Shown here: piece after piece, positions 1-7,653 of the stretch
Numbering within the stretch: position 1 is the stretch's first letter
How the letters are laid out: each line of letters opens with the position of its first letter
Assembly: GCA_964543235.1 (NCBI GenBank)
Contig: CAZIXE010000036.1
Location: forward strand, 1 to 36,014
Length of the DNA stretch: 36,014 nt
Source: JANMMJ01 sp964543235
GTDB lineage: Bacteria; Pseudomonadota; Alphaproteobacteria; Rhizobiales; Aestuariivirgaceae
Direction: 5' to 3'
The notes under the pieces: generated by a model
Databases searched by the model: none
Seen by the model: the letters and a program-made list of their open reading frames with translations, nothing else
What the model was told of the DNA's origin: nothing
Translations under genes and position numbers: made by a program

Positions 1-63
1 AAACCGGACAGATCATTCGCTACCTAGACCGGACAAATCATGTGCTCTCTACAGGGGCGGGAC
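1..63. repeat. Possible IS21-type insertion sequence end remnant
   Basis: Two imperfect direct copies of a motif, ACCGGACAGATCAT near 3-16 and ACCGGACAAATCAT near 27-40, are followed by short similar text (GCTACC, GCTCTC). Repeated CCGGACA-type motifs of this kind occur near the ends of some IS21-family elements, from memory. No transposase gene is visible, and the window starts here, so this is at best the outer edge of an element lying to the left or a remnant of one. Confidence 0.3.
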
Positions 64-70
64 ACTGCGC

Positions 71-99
71 TTGCTTTCACGGGGCGATGCCGATATAGG
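71..99 (+). promoter_or_regulatory. Predicted promoter of the tRNA-Val gene
   Basis: A -35-like TTGCTT (71-76) and a -10-like TATAGG (94-99) are separated by 17 bp. The implied start, near 106, is about 14 nt before the mature 5' end of the tRNA, as expected for a singly transcribed tRNA. Inference from hexamers and spacing only. Confidence 0.5.
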
Positions 100-119
100 G
101 TCGCCATCCCCGAGACAGT

Positions 120-194
<75 letters not shown>

Positions 195-448
195 TTTTCC
201 TCAAACATCGCAAGTGCTTAGAAGCCACTCCCGGTTCGGGCCGGAGGCGGTGTGGAGCGGTCTGGCGGAAGGAGATCGACGGGATACAGCCAAGATCGGA
301 GGCCAGCTGCACGGCAGGAGTGCCGCATCGGACCGGGCCCCGGATGCGGCTTGTCCCCTGATCGATCCGGCAGCATGCGATCCATGTTTGTGACGATTGG
401 CACTTTTTGCAGGTGTGCCGGGCGTTGCAAGAACGCGAGTTGAGACAA
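195..448. other. Non-coding stretch between tRNA-Val and the LysR gene
   Basis: No convincing gene is seen; short open frames here have no recognisable domain and no ribosome binding site. One hairpin is possible, GCCGCATC (322-329) with GATGCGGC (343-350), but no T-run follows it, so I do not call it a terminator. Confidence 0.5.
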
Positions 449-1351
449 TCATGATTGCCGGACGCGGGATGAACTGAAAGCCCCCACGAGGAAGTCGACA
501 AACACCCGGATCTTCTGCGGCGAGTAACGTCGTTCCGCAAAGAGCGCATAAATCGGCCGATCCATGGGTTCGTAGTCCGGCAGCAACTGAACGAGGCGCC
601 CCCGTTTAATCTCTTCCGCCACCATGAAATCAGGCAGGAGCGAATAGCCATACCCCGTCAGACAGGTGTTCTTCACGGCCTGCGCCGAGGTCATCGTGAC
701 GTGCTGCGGCACGTTGAAGTCGATGATCCTGCGCGCATGACGGAACTGCTGCACGCGGCCCCATTCACCGCTGATCTGCGTGACCGATGGAAGCGCTTTG
801 AGGTCTTCAAGTGATTGTGGCGTGCCATACAACTCACACAGCGAGGGTGCGGCCACGACAAGGATCCGTTGGGTGAAAATCTTCTGCGAGATCATCCGAG
901 AATCCCGCAAGGGTGCAAGCCTGATCGCCACATCATAGTGCTCGCCGATCAGATCAACCAGACGGTTTCCGACATCGACCGTGACGCTGAGCTGCGGATA
1001 CTGCAGCAGGAACCTGGGCAGAGCAGGCGCGAGGCATTCGCTTGCGAATGCGGCGACGCAAGAGATGCGCAGCGTGCCGTGTGGCGCCTCTTGCCGTTCG
1101 CGTATGGCGTCACGAAGCGCGCTAATTTCCTCCAGGAGCCCCGTGCTCCTGCTGACGAAATCCTGGCCAGCTTCAGTCAGGCTGCAGTGCCGGGTCGTTC
1201 GGTTGAACAGGCGCACACCGAGATGCTCTTCCAATTCGGCGACGATCCGGCTTACCGATGCCGGAGAGAGCCGAAGATAGCGGCTTGCCTCATTGAAGTT
1301 CCCCAGACGCGCGACTTCAGTGGCGACGCGCATGCCTGTCAGCAGATCCAC
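449..1351 (-). CDS. LysR-family transcriptional regulator
   Basis: A 300-residue protein of normal LysR length. The N-terminal winged helix-turn-helix (about residues 5-65) contains the family pattern GNFNEASRYLRLSPASVSR followed by LEEHLGVRLFNRTTR. The rest is a periplasmic-binding-protein-like effector domain beginning near LRISC. I chose the GTG at 1349-1351 because it gives the usual start MDLLTGMR; the ATG at 1333 is an in-frame alternative six codons later. The frame stays open upstream, but that part covers the divergent oxidoreductase gene and is a shadow. The regulator is divergent from that oxidoreductase, the classic arrangement in which a LysR protein controls itself and the neighbour in response to a small molecule. 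The effector is not predictable from sequence. Confidence 0.93.
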   Translation of the reverse strand: MDLLTGMRVATEVARLGNFNEASRYLRLSPASVSRIVAELEEHLGVRLFNRTTRHCSLTEAGQDFVSRSTGLLEEISALRDAIRERQEAPHGTLRISCVAAFASECLAPALPRFLLQYPQLSVTVDVGNRLVDLIGEHYDVAIRLAPLRDSRMISQKIFTQRILVVAAPSLCELYGTPQSLEDLKALPSVTQISGEWGRVQQFRHARRIIDFNVPQHVTMTSAQAVKNTCLTGYGYSLLPDFMVAEEIKRGRLVQLLPDYEPMDRPIYALFAERRYSPQKIRVFVDFLVGAFSSSRVRQS

Positions 1352-1456
1352 GGTATCACTATTCCGATTTTCACAATAATATAACTTGCATATCAGAATT
1401 ATATTATGATGCAAGATAGTGCATAAGCCGCGGACGATTTCATCGGAGAGACCGAC
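1352..1456. promoter_or_regulatory. Divergent operator/promoter region of LysR and oxidoreductase
   Basis: This 105-bp region is strikingly AT-rich for the window. It holds two overlapping dyads: CTTGCAT (1385-1391) with ATGCAAG (1409-1415), and ATAATATAA (about 1377-1385) with TTATATTAT (1399-1407). LysR proteins bind interrupted dyads of the T-N11-A type in such positions. A GGAGAG ribosome binding site lies before the ATG at 1457. Confidence 0.55.
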
Positions 1457-2461
1457 ATGGCCAAGAACCCGAGCTGGATCCTGAAGAGCTACCCGACCGG
1501 CATGCCGACAGCCGACAATTGGGAGCTGGAAGACCGCCCCAACCCCACGCCGAAAGACGGCCAGCTCTTGGTTCGGACACTTTGGCTGACGGTCGACCCC
1601 TACATGCGCGCCCGTATCAGCCAGGCAAAAAACTATGCTGCGGGTTTCGCGCTGGGTGATCTGATGACGGGTGGCGGTATCGGCGAAGTGGTCACGTCCG
1701 AAGCGCCGGGTTTCAAGGCCGGCGACATCGTCATGAGTGACTATTTCGGCTGGCAGCCCCTGACTGTCATTCCGGCGGCTTCCGCGAAGATCGTCTCTGA
1801 CAAGGATGCGCCGCTGCCGGCATACCTCAGCTATCTTGGCATGCCTGGCCTCACAGCCTACTTCGCGCTGCTCAGAACCGGAAATCCCAAGCCGGGCGAA
1901 ACCGTGCTGATCTCCGCCGCCTCCGGCGCCGTGGGTCAGGTCGCCGGTCAGATTGCCCGGATCAAGGGCTTCGACCCCGTCGCAGTTGCAGGCACCGATG
2001 CCAAGCTCGAATGGTGCAAGGAGATCGGCTATCGCGCCGGCATCAATCATCGCACATCAAACGACCTCACATCTGATGTTGCAGCCGCCTGCCCGAATGG
2101 GGTCGACGTCTTCATCGATCACACATCAGGCCCGATCCACGACGCGGCGATGCTCAACCTGAACAGGTTTGGGCGAGTCGTCATCGTCGGCACGATTTCA
2201 CGTGCCGACCGCTTCGAGGAACCCGACATCGGCCTGCGCCATCACAGGCGGATTCTCATCACCCGTGCCCGAATCCAAGGCTTCCTGCTCGACGATTTCG
2301 AGAGCGAATATCAGCCCGCCATGGCCGATCTGGTCTCCTGGTATAAGCAAGGCCTCCTCAAGATACGCGAGGACATCGCCCATGGGATCGAATCAGTGCC
2401 TCATGCCTTCATCCGCATGTTGAAGGGCGAGAATTTCGGCAAGCAGCTCGTCAAGCTCTGA
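1457..2461 (+). CDS. NADP-dependent oxidoreductase, zinc-free MDR family (CurA / leukotriene B4 dehydrogenase type)
   Basis: A 334-residue medium-chain reductase without the zinc ligands of alcohol dehydrogenases. The N-terminal domain has the family signature LTVDPYMRARIS (about residues 47-58). The Rossmann fold starts around ISAASGAVGQVAGQIARIKG, a variant of the AxxGxxG dinucleotide motif. Members reduce the C=C double bond of alpha,beta-unsaturated ketones and aldehydes with NADPH; E. coli CurA acts on curcumin. The protein is expected to be cytosolic. The ATG at 1457 follows GGAGAG by a normal spacing. The divergent LysR gene suggests induction by an electrophile or aromatic compound. 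The native substrate cannot be read from the sequence. Confidence 0.92.
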   Translation: MAKNPSWILKSYPTGMPTADNWELEDRPNPTPKDGQLLVRTLWLTVDPYMRARISQAKNYAAGFALGDLMTGGGIGEVVTSEAPGFKAGDIVMSDYFGWQPLTVIPAASAKIVSDKDAPLPAYLSYLGMPGLTAYFALLRTGNPKPGETVLISAASGAVGQVAGQIARIKGFDPVAVAGTDAKLEWCKEIGYRAGINHRTSNDLTSDVAAACPNGVDVFIDHTSGPIHDAAMLNLNRFGRVVIVGTISRADRFEEPDIGLRHHRRILITRARIQGFLLDDFESEYQPAMADLVSWYKQGLLKIREDIAHGIESVPHAFIRMLKGENFGKQLVKL

Positions 2462-2525
2462 GCGTGTCACGCGCGCATGGCCTTTGGAGCAGTGTTGGAC
2501 CGGCAAGGGCTGCAGATTTGCACCT

Positions 2526-3548
2526 TCAAAGCGTTCGCCAGCCCCATTGACGGGCAAGCGCGAGGCATTCGCGCCAGGAGCCGACAGCACCGGTGGTCGA
2601 GACGCTGCGCAGCGAGGCCGCGGCCGCAGCGTGGGCGAGGGCCAGCGCGTCGTCCATGCTCCAGCCTTCATGGAGCCCGTACATCATGCCGGCCGCGAAG
2701 GCGTCGCCGGCACCATTGGCGCCGGCGATCTGATCGGCGGGCACGCTGACCGAGGGCTTGCTGTATATACAACCATCCCGCGTTGCAGCAATCGCCAGGG
2801 CGGGGCAATGCATGACAGCCACGTCCATGGCCCCCATGTCCAGGACCTTCCTGAGGGCACGGCTGCAGGCGTCGCGGTCGGTAACGCCGTCGGCAAGTGT
2901 CGCAAGGCCCGAAATGGCGCCGATTTCGGTGTCGTTGACGATGACCGCGTCGAGGTGGGGAAGGCAGGGACGGACGAGGCGGGCAATGACTTCGGCGCCG
3001 ACACTGGCGAGTTCCAGATTGGTCTTGAGTCCGGCCGCATGGGCCTTCTTGAGGACCGCCACCCAGCCATTGTCAGCGGATTGCCAAGGGTTATCCATGA
3101 GGTGGTGCACGCCGGGCAGGCCGAGGTGCAGCCAGCGGGCATTTGTTGCTGTGAGATCAAAGTGTTCTGGGGTGAGCAAGCTGGCGGTTCCCGCCCGGAA
3201 GATGTGAGTGCGGCGGCGGGTTGCGGCGGAGGCGAAGGCCTCGGTGTACTGGGTGACGTCCGCCTCCGTCACATGCATCTGGCGGCGGCCGATCCCGGCC
3301 GCGTCGGCCAGGCCGAGGAGGAACCGGCCATCCTCATCGTCACCAATGATTCCAATGGTTTCCACCGGCACCTCCGGGTCGAGGCGCTTCATGTCGAGGG
3401 CGAAATTGCAACCCGAGCCGCCACCATGGCGCTCGACGGACAGGATTTCCGCGATGCCATCCTCGGCCGGCCAGTGCGTGACCAGGATGTTGTTGTCGAC
3501 GCACCAGGTGCCCCCGGTGATGAAGCCGCGGCGATGGCTGGCGGACAT
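2526..3548 (-). CDS. PfkB/ribokinase-family carbohydrate kinase
   Basis: A 340-residue PfkB-type kinase that would phosphorylate a sugar or sugar acid with ATP in the cytosol. The N-terminal substrate region has the glycine-rich ERHGGGSGCNFA, and the C-terminal ATP/anion-hole signature GANGAGDAFAAG carries the catalytic aspartate. The ATG at 3548 is 2 nt after the stop of the upstream aldolase-like gene; a TTG at 3554 overlapping that stop is an alternative start. The tight spacing makes the two a translationally coupled pair, consistent with kinase then aldolase action on one sugar phosphate. It is downstream of hutH but has no known role in histidine breakdown. The substrate is unknown. Its coding sequence contains a HutC-like palindrome (2762-2771). 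Confidence 0.9.
   Translation of the reverse strand: MSASHRRGFITGGTWCVDNNILVTHWPAEDGIAEILSVERHGGGSGCNFALDMKRLDPEVPVETIGIIGDDEDGRFLLGLADAAGIGRRQMHVTEADVTQYTEAFASAATRRRTHIFRAGTASLLTPEHFDLTATNARWLHLGLPGVHHLMDNPWQSADNGWVAVLKKAHAAGLKTNLELASVGAEVIARLVRPCLPHLDAVIVNDTEIGAISGLATLADGVTDRDACSRALRKVLDMGAMDVAVMHCPALAIAATRDGCIYSKPSVSVPADQIAGANGAGDAFAAGMMYGLHEGWSMDDALALAHAAAAASLRSVSTTGAVGSWRECLALARQWGWRTL
2762..2771. promoter_or_regulatory. Intragenic HutC-type palindrome TGTATATACA
   Basis: A perfect 10-bp palindrome lies within the kinase coding sequence. Fourteen bases, CTGTATATACAACC, are identical to the operator in the hutF/hutI divergent promoter (7622-7635). HutC of Pseudomonas recognises TGTA-N2-TACA, from memory. 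The site is about 0.8 kb inside the gene, so if it is functional it would act as a roadblock or auxiliary site; chance remains possible. Confidence 0.4.
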
Positions 3549-3550
3549 GA

Positions 3551-4576
3551 TCAAGCTGCTGTTTTCAGGACCTTTTCGGTGATCTCGCTGTCGGCTGCGA
3601 GGTCGCGCGCCGGGGTGATGCCGCGCTTGGCGAGGCTGCCGTGATAGGCCTTGACGGCTTCGGCGGGCTTGAGATTGCCGCTGGCTACTTCACGCATGAA
3701 GGTGACCATCGCCAACGGGTCTTCGGCCAGGTTGATCTTGCGGCCGAAAAGGGCGACGCGGGCACCGTATTTCTCGGCCTGGTTCAGCAGTTCGAAGCAG
3801 TCGCGGGTGGTGCCGGCGCCGCCACCAAGCACGCCGACGATGACGCTCGGGTCATAAGAGGCCAATTCTTCCAATGGCTTAGGGCCATTGTAGGCGATCT
3901 TGAGGAATTGCGGACGGTCGGCCCTGGTGACGCCGGCAAGGCAACGCATGATGCAGTCGTTGACATAAAAGGGCATGAGCTCGGGGGCGATGCCGCAATC
4001 GACATTGGGATTGAAGACCTCGAGGAAGTATTTGAAATTATTGCGGGCCGCGTCATCGCGGAAGGCCGAGAAGGCCTCCAGCGATGCGCAGTCGCGGGCC
4101 AGGTCATTGTTGAAGGTGATGGAGTAGAGCCCGAGGTCGGTGCCGGTTACCGGGGTTCCGGGGCTGGGGTCGAGACCGCCATGCATGACGCGCGGCAGGG
4201 AAGCGGTGCGGAACGGCCGCGAGGGCTCCTTGGCATAGGTGGCACCGCGCATGACCCAGACATCGGTCGTATCGTTGGCGCGGATGGCGGGCTTGACCGG
4301 GCTGTCGCGGAATACACCCATCCCGATCAGCGCCTCGAGATTGGCGGCTGAGGTGAGCATGATGTCGACGATGTTCTGCTCGACGATCGCTTTGATATTG
4401 TTCAGAAACTCTGGACGGGTGTGATAGCGCGTCCAGCTGCCGTCGGGGTTGCGCAGGGGGCCGCAGGAGGTGATGCTGGGACCCATGTCACCGTCCTTGG
4501 CGTCGGCGATGATGAAATCGGTGCGGGTGTAGCGGCCGGCCCGAATGTTGGCAAGCTTGCTGTCCAGTCTGTACAC
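3551..4576 (-). CDS. TIM-barrel class I aldolase-like protein paired with the PfkB kinase
   Basis: A 341-residue protein with no signal peptide. The C-terminal half looks like a DeoC/FbaB/LacD-type barrel. FLKIAYNGPKPLE offers a candidate Schiff-base lysine on a strand, and GVLGGGAGTTRDCFELLNQA followed by ARVALFGRKIN resembles the phosphate-binding glycine loop and the GRN-type strand of the DhnA class. The first 90 residues (TDFIIADAKDGDMG, TRPEFLNNIKAIVEQ) are also consistent with a barrel. The start is GTG at 4576, preceded by GAGGA. Its stop lies 2 nt before the kinase ATG. I infer a lyase or epimerase acting on the kinase product. The reaction is not established, and I do not recognise a named family with certainty. 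Confidence 0.72.
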   Translation of the reverse strand: MYRLDSKLANIRAGRYTRTDFIIADAKDGDMGPSITSCGPLRNPDGSWTRYHTRPEFLNNIKAIVEQNIVDIMLTSAANLEALIGMGVFRDSPVKPAIRANDTTDVWVMRGATYAKEPSRPFRTASLPRVMHGGLDPSPGTPVTGTDLGLYSITFNNDLARDCASLEAFSAFRDDAARNNFKYFLEVFNPNVDCGIAPELMPFYVNDCIMRCLAGVTRADRPQFLKIAYNGPKPLEELASYDPSVIVGVLGGGAGTTRDCFELLNQAEKYGARVALFGRKINLAEDPLAMVTFMREVASGNLKPAEAVKAYHGSLAKRGITPARDLAADSEITEKVLKTAA

Positions 4577-4720
4577 GGTGCTGATTTTCCTCGTGAAATT
4601 GGAATTGCGGCGGCGGGCGGGAACAGGCGGGCGACGACCATGCCGGCCGCAGCGGCCTGTCTAGAGCCGGGCGGGCCGGCAAACAAATGCAATTTTTGCA
4701 GGCGGGCTCCGGCCAGTGGC

Positions 4721-6250
4721 TCAGGCCAGGTCCGGCAGGACGCCGGGGACAAAGCGGTCAAACGCGCCGGCTTCAACCATGCCAGCCAACCTCTCGATAT
4801 CGCTTGAAAATTCGCGATCCTCATGACGCGGCGTGGCAACCGAGCGGATCAGGGCATGGGCGTCCTCGAGCGCCGCCGACGTCGTGAGGGGCCGGTGGAA
4901 GTCGATGCCTTCGCAGGCGGCCAGCAGTTCAATGGCGACAATGCGGGCGAGATTGGCGTTCATCGGCCCCAAGCGGCGGCTGCCATGGGTGGCCATCGAG
5001 ACGTGGTCTTCCTGGTTGGCCGAGGTAGGCGCCGAGTCGACCGAGGCGGGATGCGATAACTGCTTGTTTTCGCTCATCAAAGCTGCCGCCGTACATTGCG
5101 GGATCATGAAGCCGGAGTTGAGACCGGGATTGCGGATGAGGAAGGGAGGCAGCAGCGAGATGGCCGAATCGATGAGGGCGGCGATACGGCGCTCGGAGAG
5201 CGAACCGGTTTCGGCGATGGCCATGGCGATCGAATCGGCAGCGAAGGCCACCGGCTCGGCGTGGAAATTGCCACCCGAGAGCACGGCGCCGTCCTCGGCG
5301 AAGACCAGCGGATTATCGGAAACACCATTGGATTCAATGAGCAGGGTGCGGGCAGCATTGCGCAGGATGTCGATGCAGGCACCCATGACCTGGGGCTGGC
5401 AGCGGAAGGAATAGGGGTCCTGCACGCGGTCGTCATTGCTGAGATGGGAGGCGCGGATGGCGCTGCCGGCCAGCAGGCGGCGATATTGCTGCGCTGCAAA
5501 AAGCTGGCCGGGATGGGGCCGGAGCGCATGAATGCGGGGGTCGAAGGGGGTATCCGACCCCATGATGGCATCGACGGAGAGGGCACCGGCAAGGATGGCG
5601 GCGGCCATGTTGCGGGCGGCGGCGAGGAGGCCGGCCAGGGCGAGGGCGGTCGACACCTGGGTGCCGTTGAGCAGGGCGAGGCCTTCCTTGGGGCCCAGCG
5701 GCACGGGCGAAAGGCCCGCATGTTCAAGGGCCTGGGCGCCGGGGATCGGCTGGCCCCGGTGCCAGGCCCGGCCTTCACCGATGAGCACCAGGCTCAGATG
5801 CGCCAAAGGCGCCAGATCGCCGGAGGCGCCGACCGAACCCTGGGCCGGGATGACCGGCAATATGTCGGCGTTGACGAGGCCCGCCAGGGCGTCGATGGCG
5901 GCTTCCGAGATGCCCGAGGCGCCTTGCGACAAAGCATTGATTTTCAACAGAAGAATGAGCCTCACGAGGCCGGGGTCCAGGGGTTCGCCGACGCCGGCGG
6001 CATGGGAGCGGACAATGTTGAGCTGGAGTTGCGAGAGATCTGCGGCGGCGATGCGGGTCCTGGCAAGCTTGCCGAAACCGGTGTTGACGCCGTAGATGGC
6101 CTCGCCCGTCGCCAGCAGGCGCGTGACGGTTTCGGCACTGCGCCTGACAAGGCCGCGCGAATTTTCCGAAAGCGCAACCTTTACAGGGCCTTGCAGGGCG
6201 TTCGCGAGGTCCTTGATGGTGAGGGGGGAAGCGCCGATGGTGATGGTCAT
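4721..6250 (-). CDS. hutH: Histidine ammonia-lyase
   Basis: First enzyme of histidine utilisation, converting L-histidine to trans-urocanate and ammonia in the cytosol. The 509-residue length fits HutH. GSVGASGDLAPL carries Ala142-Ser143-Gly144, which cyclise into the MIO electrophile; the serine number equals that of the Pseudomonas putida enzyme. Other conserved blocks are YGVNTGFGKLA near residue 53, QDPYSFRCQPQVMG and the DNPLVF segment. The ATG at 6250 overlaps the hutF stop by 4 nt (ATGA), so hutF and hutH are translationally coupled, in that order, behind the hut divergent promoter. The open frame continues upstream, but that part lies inside hutF. Confidence 0.98.
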   Translation of the reverse strand: MTITIGASPLTIKDLANALQGPVKVALSENSRGLVRRSAETVTRLLATGEAIYGVNTGFGKLARTRIAAADLSQLQLNIVRSHAAGVGEPLDPGLVRLILLLKINALSQGASGISEAAIDALAGLVNADILPVIPAQGSVGASGDLAPLAHLSLVLIGEGRAWHRGQPIPGAQALEHAGLSPVPLGPKEGLALLNGTQVSTALALAGLLAAARNMAAAILAGALSVDAIMGSDTPFDPRIHALRPHPGQLFAAQQYRRLLAGSAIRASHLSNDDRVQDPYSFRCQPQVMGACIDILRNAARTLLIESNGVSDNPLVFAEDGAVLSGGNFHAEPVAFAADSIAMAIAETGSLSERRIAALIDSAISLLPPFLIRNPGLNSGFMIPQCTAAALMSENKQLSHPASVDSAPTSANQEDHVSMATHGSRRLGPMNANLARIVAIELLAACEGIDFHRPLTTSAALEDAHALIRSVATPRHEDREFSSDIERLAGMVEAGAFDRFVPGVLPDLA

Positions 6251-7608
6251 GTGAGCCGCCTGACGGCCGCGCGAAAGGCGGCCGAGATGTCGTCTTCGTG
6301 GATGTGGTGGCGGTCGCGCACGATGTGGTGACCGGCAACGATCATATCCTTCACCGCGGCATTGCCGGCAGAGAAGATCCAAGTGTCGAGGGCGGCATCA
6401 CCCTGGCGCCCGATCATGGCGCTATGTTCCTGATCCAAGACGCAAATGTCGGCGCGAAGACCGGGGGCTATGGCCCCCGTGGGCTGGGCCATGGCGCGGG
6501 CGCCGCCGGCCAGGACGGCGTCAAGCAGGGTGCGGCCGGTAGATTGTCCGGGACCGGCGGCGAGGGCATTGCGGGTGCGATCGCGCAGGCGCTGGGAGTA
6601 TTCGAGCTGCCGGAGGTCTTCGGCGGGGCTCACGGTGATATGGCTGTCGGAGCCGATGGCGATAGCGCCGCCTGCCTGTCTATACAGGGTGGCGGGAAAG
6701 ATGCCGTCGCCCAGATTGGCTTCGGTGGTGGGACAGAGGCCGGCGACGGCGCCAGTGGCGGCGAGGGCAGCGGTCTCCGGATCCGTCATGTGGGTGGCGT
6801 GGACCAGGCACCAGCGGTGATCAACATTTTGACTTTCCAAGAGAAATTCGACCGGGCGGCGGCCGCACCAGGCGGTGCATTCAAAGACTTCCCTGACCTG
6901 TTCGGCGACATGGATGTGGACGGGTGCGGTGGGATCGATGGCCGCCAGGACTTCGGCGAGGAGCGCAGGGGTGACGGCACGCAGGCTGTGAGGGGAAATA
7001 CCTAGGCGATGCAAGGGGTTGGAGGCGATGCGAGAGCGCAGGGCGTGGTAGATCGCCAGGAAGGTCTGCGCATCGTTGAGGAAGCGGCGCTGCCCTTCGG
7101 CCGCCGACTTTCCGCCGAAACCGCCGTAATTATAAAGGGTTGGCAGCAGGGTGATGGCGATGCCAGCGCGCTCGGCGGCGTTGAGGCAGCGCAGCGAGAG
7201 CTCGGCCGGGTCGGCATAGGGGGTGCCATCGGGCTGGTGGTGAAGGTATTGGAATTCCCCGACAATCGAGAAGCCGCTTTTGAGCATCTCGACGTAGAGC
7301 TGGGCGGCGACGGCCTCCAGATCGTCGGGGCCAAGCGTGAGGGCGAAGTCATACATCACTTCGCGCCAGGTCCAGAAACTGTCGGCACCGGGGCCCGCGC
7401 GTTCGGCGAGGCCGAGCATCAGGCGCTGGTGGGCATGGGAGTGGACATTGGGGATAGCGGGTATTGCTATGCCCTTGATATGATGGCCTTCTCTTGAGCC
7501 TGGCGTAACCGCGGCAATGACCCCGGCGGGATCAACGGTGACGCTGACATCATCCTCCCAGCCGGTGGCGGTGAGGCAGTGGGAAAAGTGGAACTTGCGC
7601 TCGGGCAT
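6247..7608 (-). CDS. hutF: Formimidoylglutamate deiminase
   Basis: A 453-residue amidohydrolase-superfamily enzyme that deiminates N-formimino-L-glutamate to N-formyl-L-glutamate and ammonia. It is diagnostic of the five-step Hut pathway. The metal-binding motif NVHSHAHQRLM sits at residues 54-64, with HVAEQ, VHATHMTDPE and IGSDSHITVSP giving the later histidines and the aspartate. HutI in the same cluster is also an amidohydrolase, but it has DCHTH and a different N-terminus, so the two are readily told apart. The ATG at 7608 is only a few bases after a candidate -10 element, so the transcript may be nearly leaderless. The pathway needs HutG (N-formylglutamate amidohydrolase) to finish; no hutG is visible in this window. 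Confidence 0.96.
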   Translation of the reverse strand: MPERKFHFSHCLTATGWEDDVSVTVDPAGVIAAVTPGSREGHHIKGIAIPAIPNVHSHAHQRLMLGLAERAGPGADSFWTWREVMYDFALTLGPDDLEAVAAQLYVEMLKSGFSIVGEFQYLHHQPDGTPYADPAELSLRCLNAAERAGIAITLLPTLYNYGGFGGKSAAEGQRRFLNDAQTFLAIYHALRSRIASNPLHRLGISPHSLRAVTPALLAEVLAAIDPTAPVHIHVAEQVREVFECTAWCGRRPVEFLLESQNVDHRWCLVHATHMTDPETAALAATGAVAGLCPTTEANLGDGIFPATLYRQAGGAIAIGSDSHITVSPAEDLRQLEYSQRLRDRTRNALAAGPGQSTGRTLLDAVLAGGARAMAQPTGAIAPGLRADICVLDQEHSAMIGRQGDAALDTWIFSAGNAAVKDMIVAGHHIVRDRHHIHEDDISAAFRAAVRRLT

Positions 7609-7653
7609 GGCGGGCAGTATACTGTATATACAACCTTATACAAGTTCAAACTC
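7595..7653. promoter_or_regulatory. hutF/hutI divergent promoter with HutC operator
   Basis: The whole intergenic region is 45 bp (7609-7653). The palindrome AGTATACT (7616-7623) supplies a TATACT -10 on both strands. For hutI, TTGCGC (7595-7600) and TATACT (7618-7623) are 17 bp apart. For hutF, TTGTAT (7643-7638) and TATACT (7621-7616) are 16 bp apart. The HutC-type operator TGTATATACA (7623-7632) overlaps both promoters, and CTTATACAAG (7635-7644) looks like a second, weaker site. A bound HutC dimer would block both directions; urocanate is the usual inducer. Confidence 0.7.

Noticed and set aside
322..350. Terminator after the tRNA
   Set aside because: The hairpin is 130 bp beyond the tRNA and has no T-run.
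1352..2050. Upstream extension of the LysR open frame to 533 residues
   Set aside because: The extra part is antisense to the oxidoreductase gene and has no recognisable domain; LysR proteins are about 300 residues and GTG 1351 gives that length.
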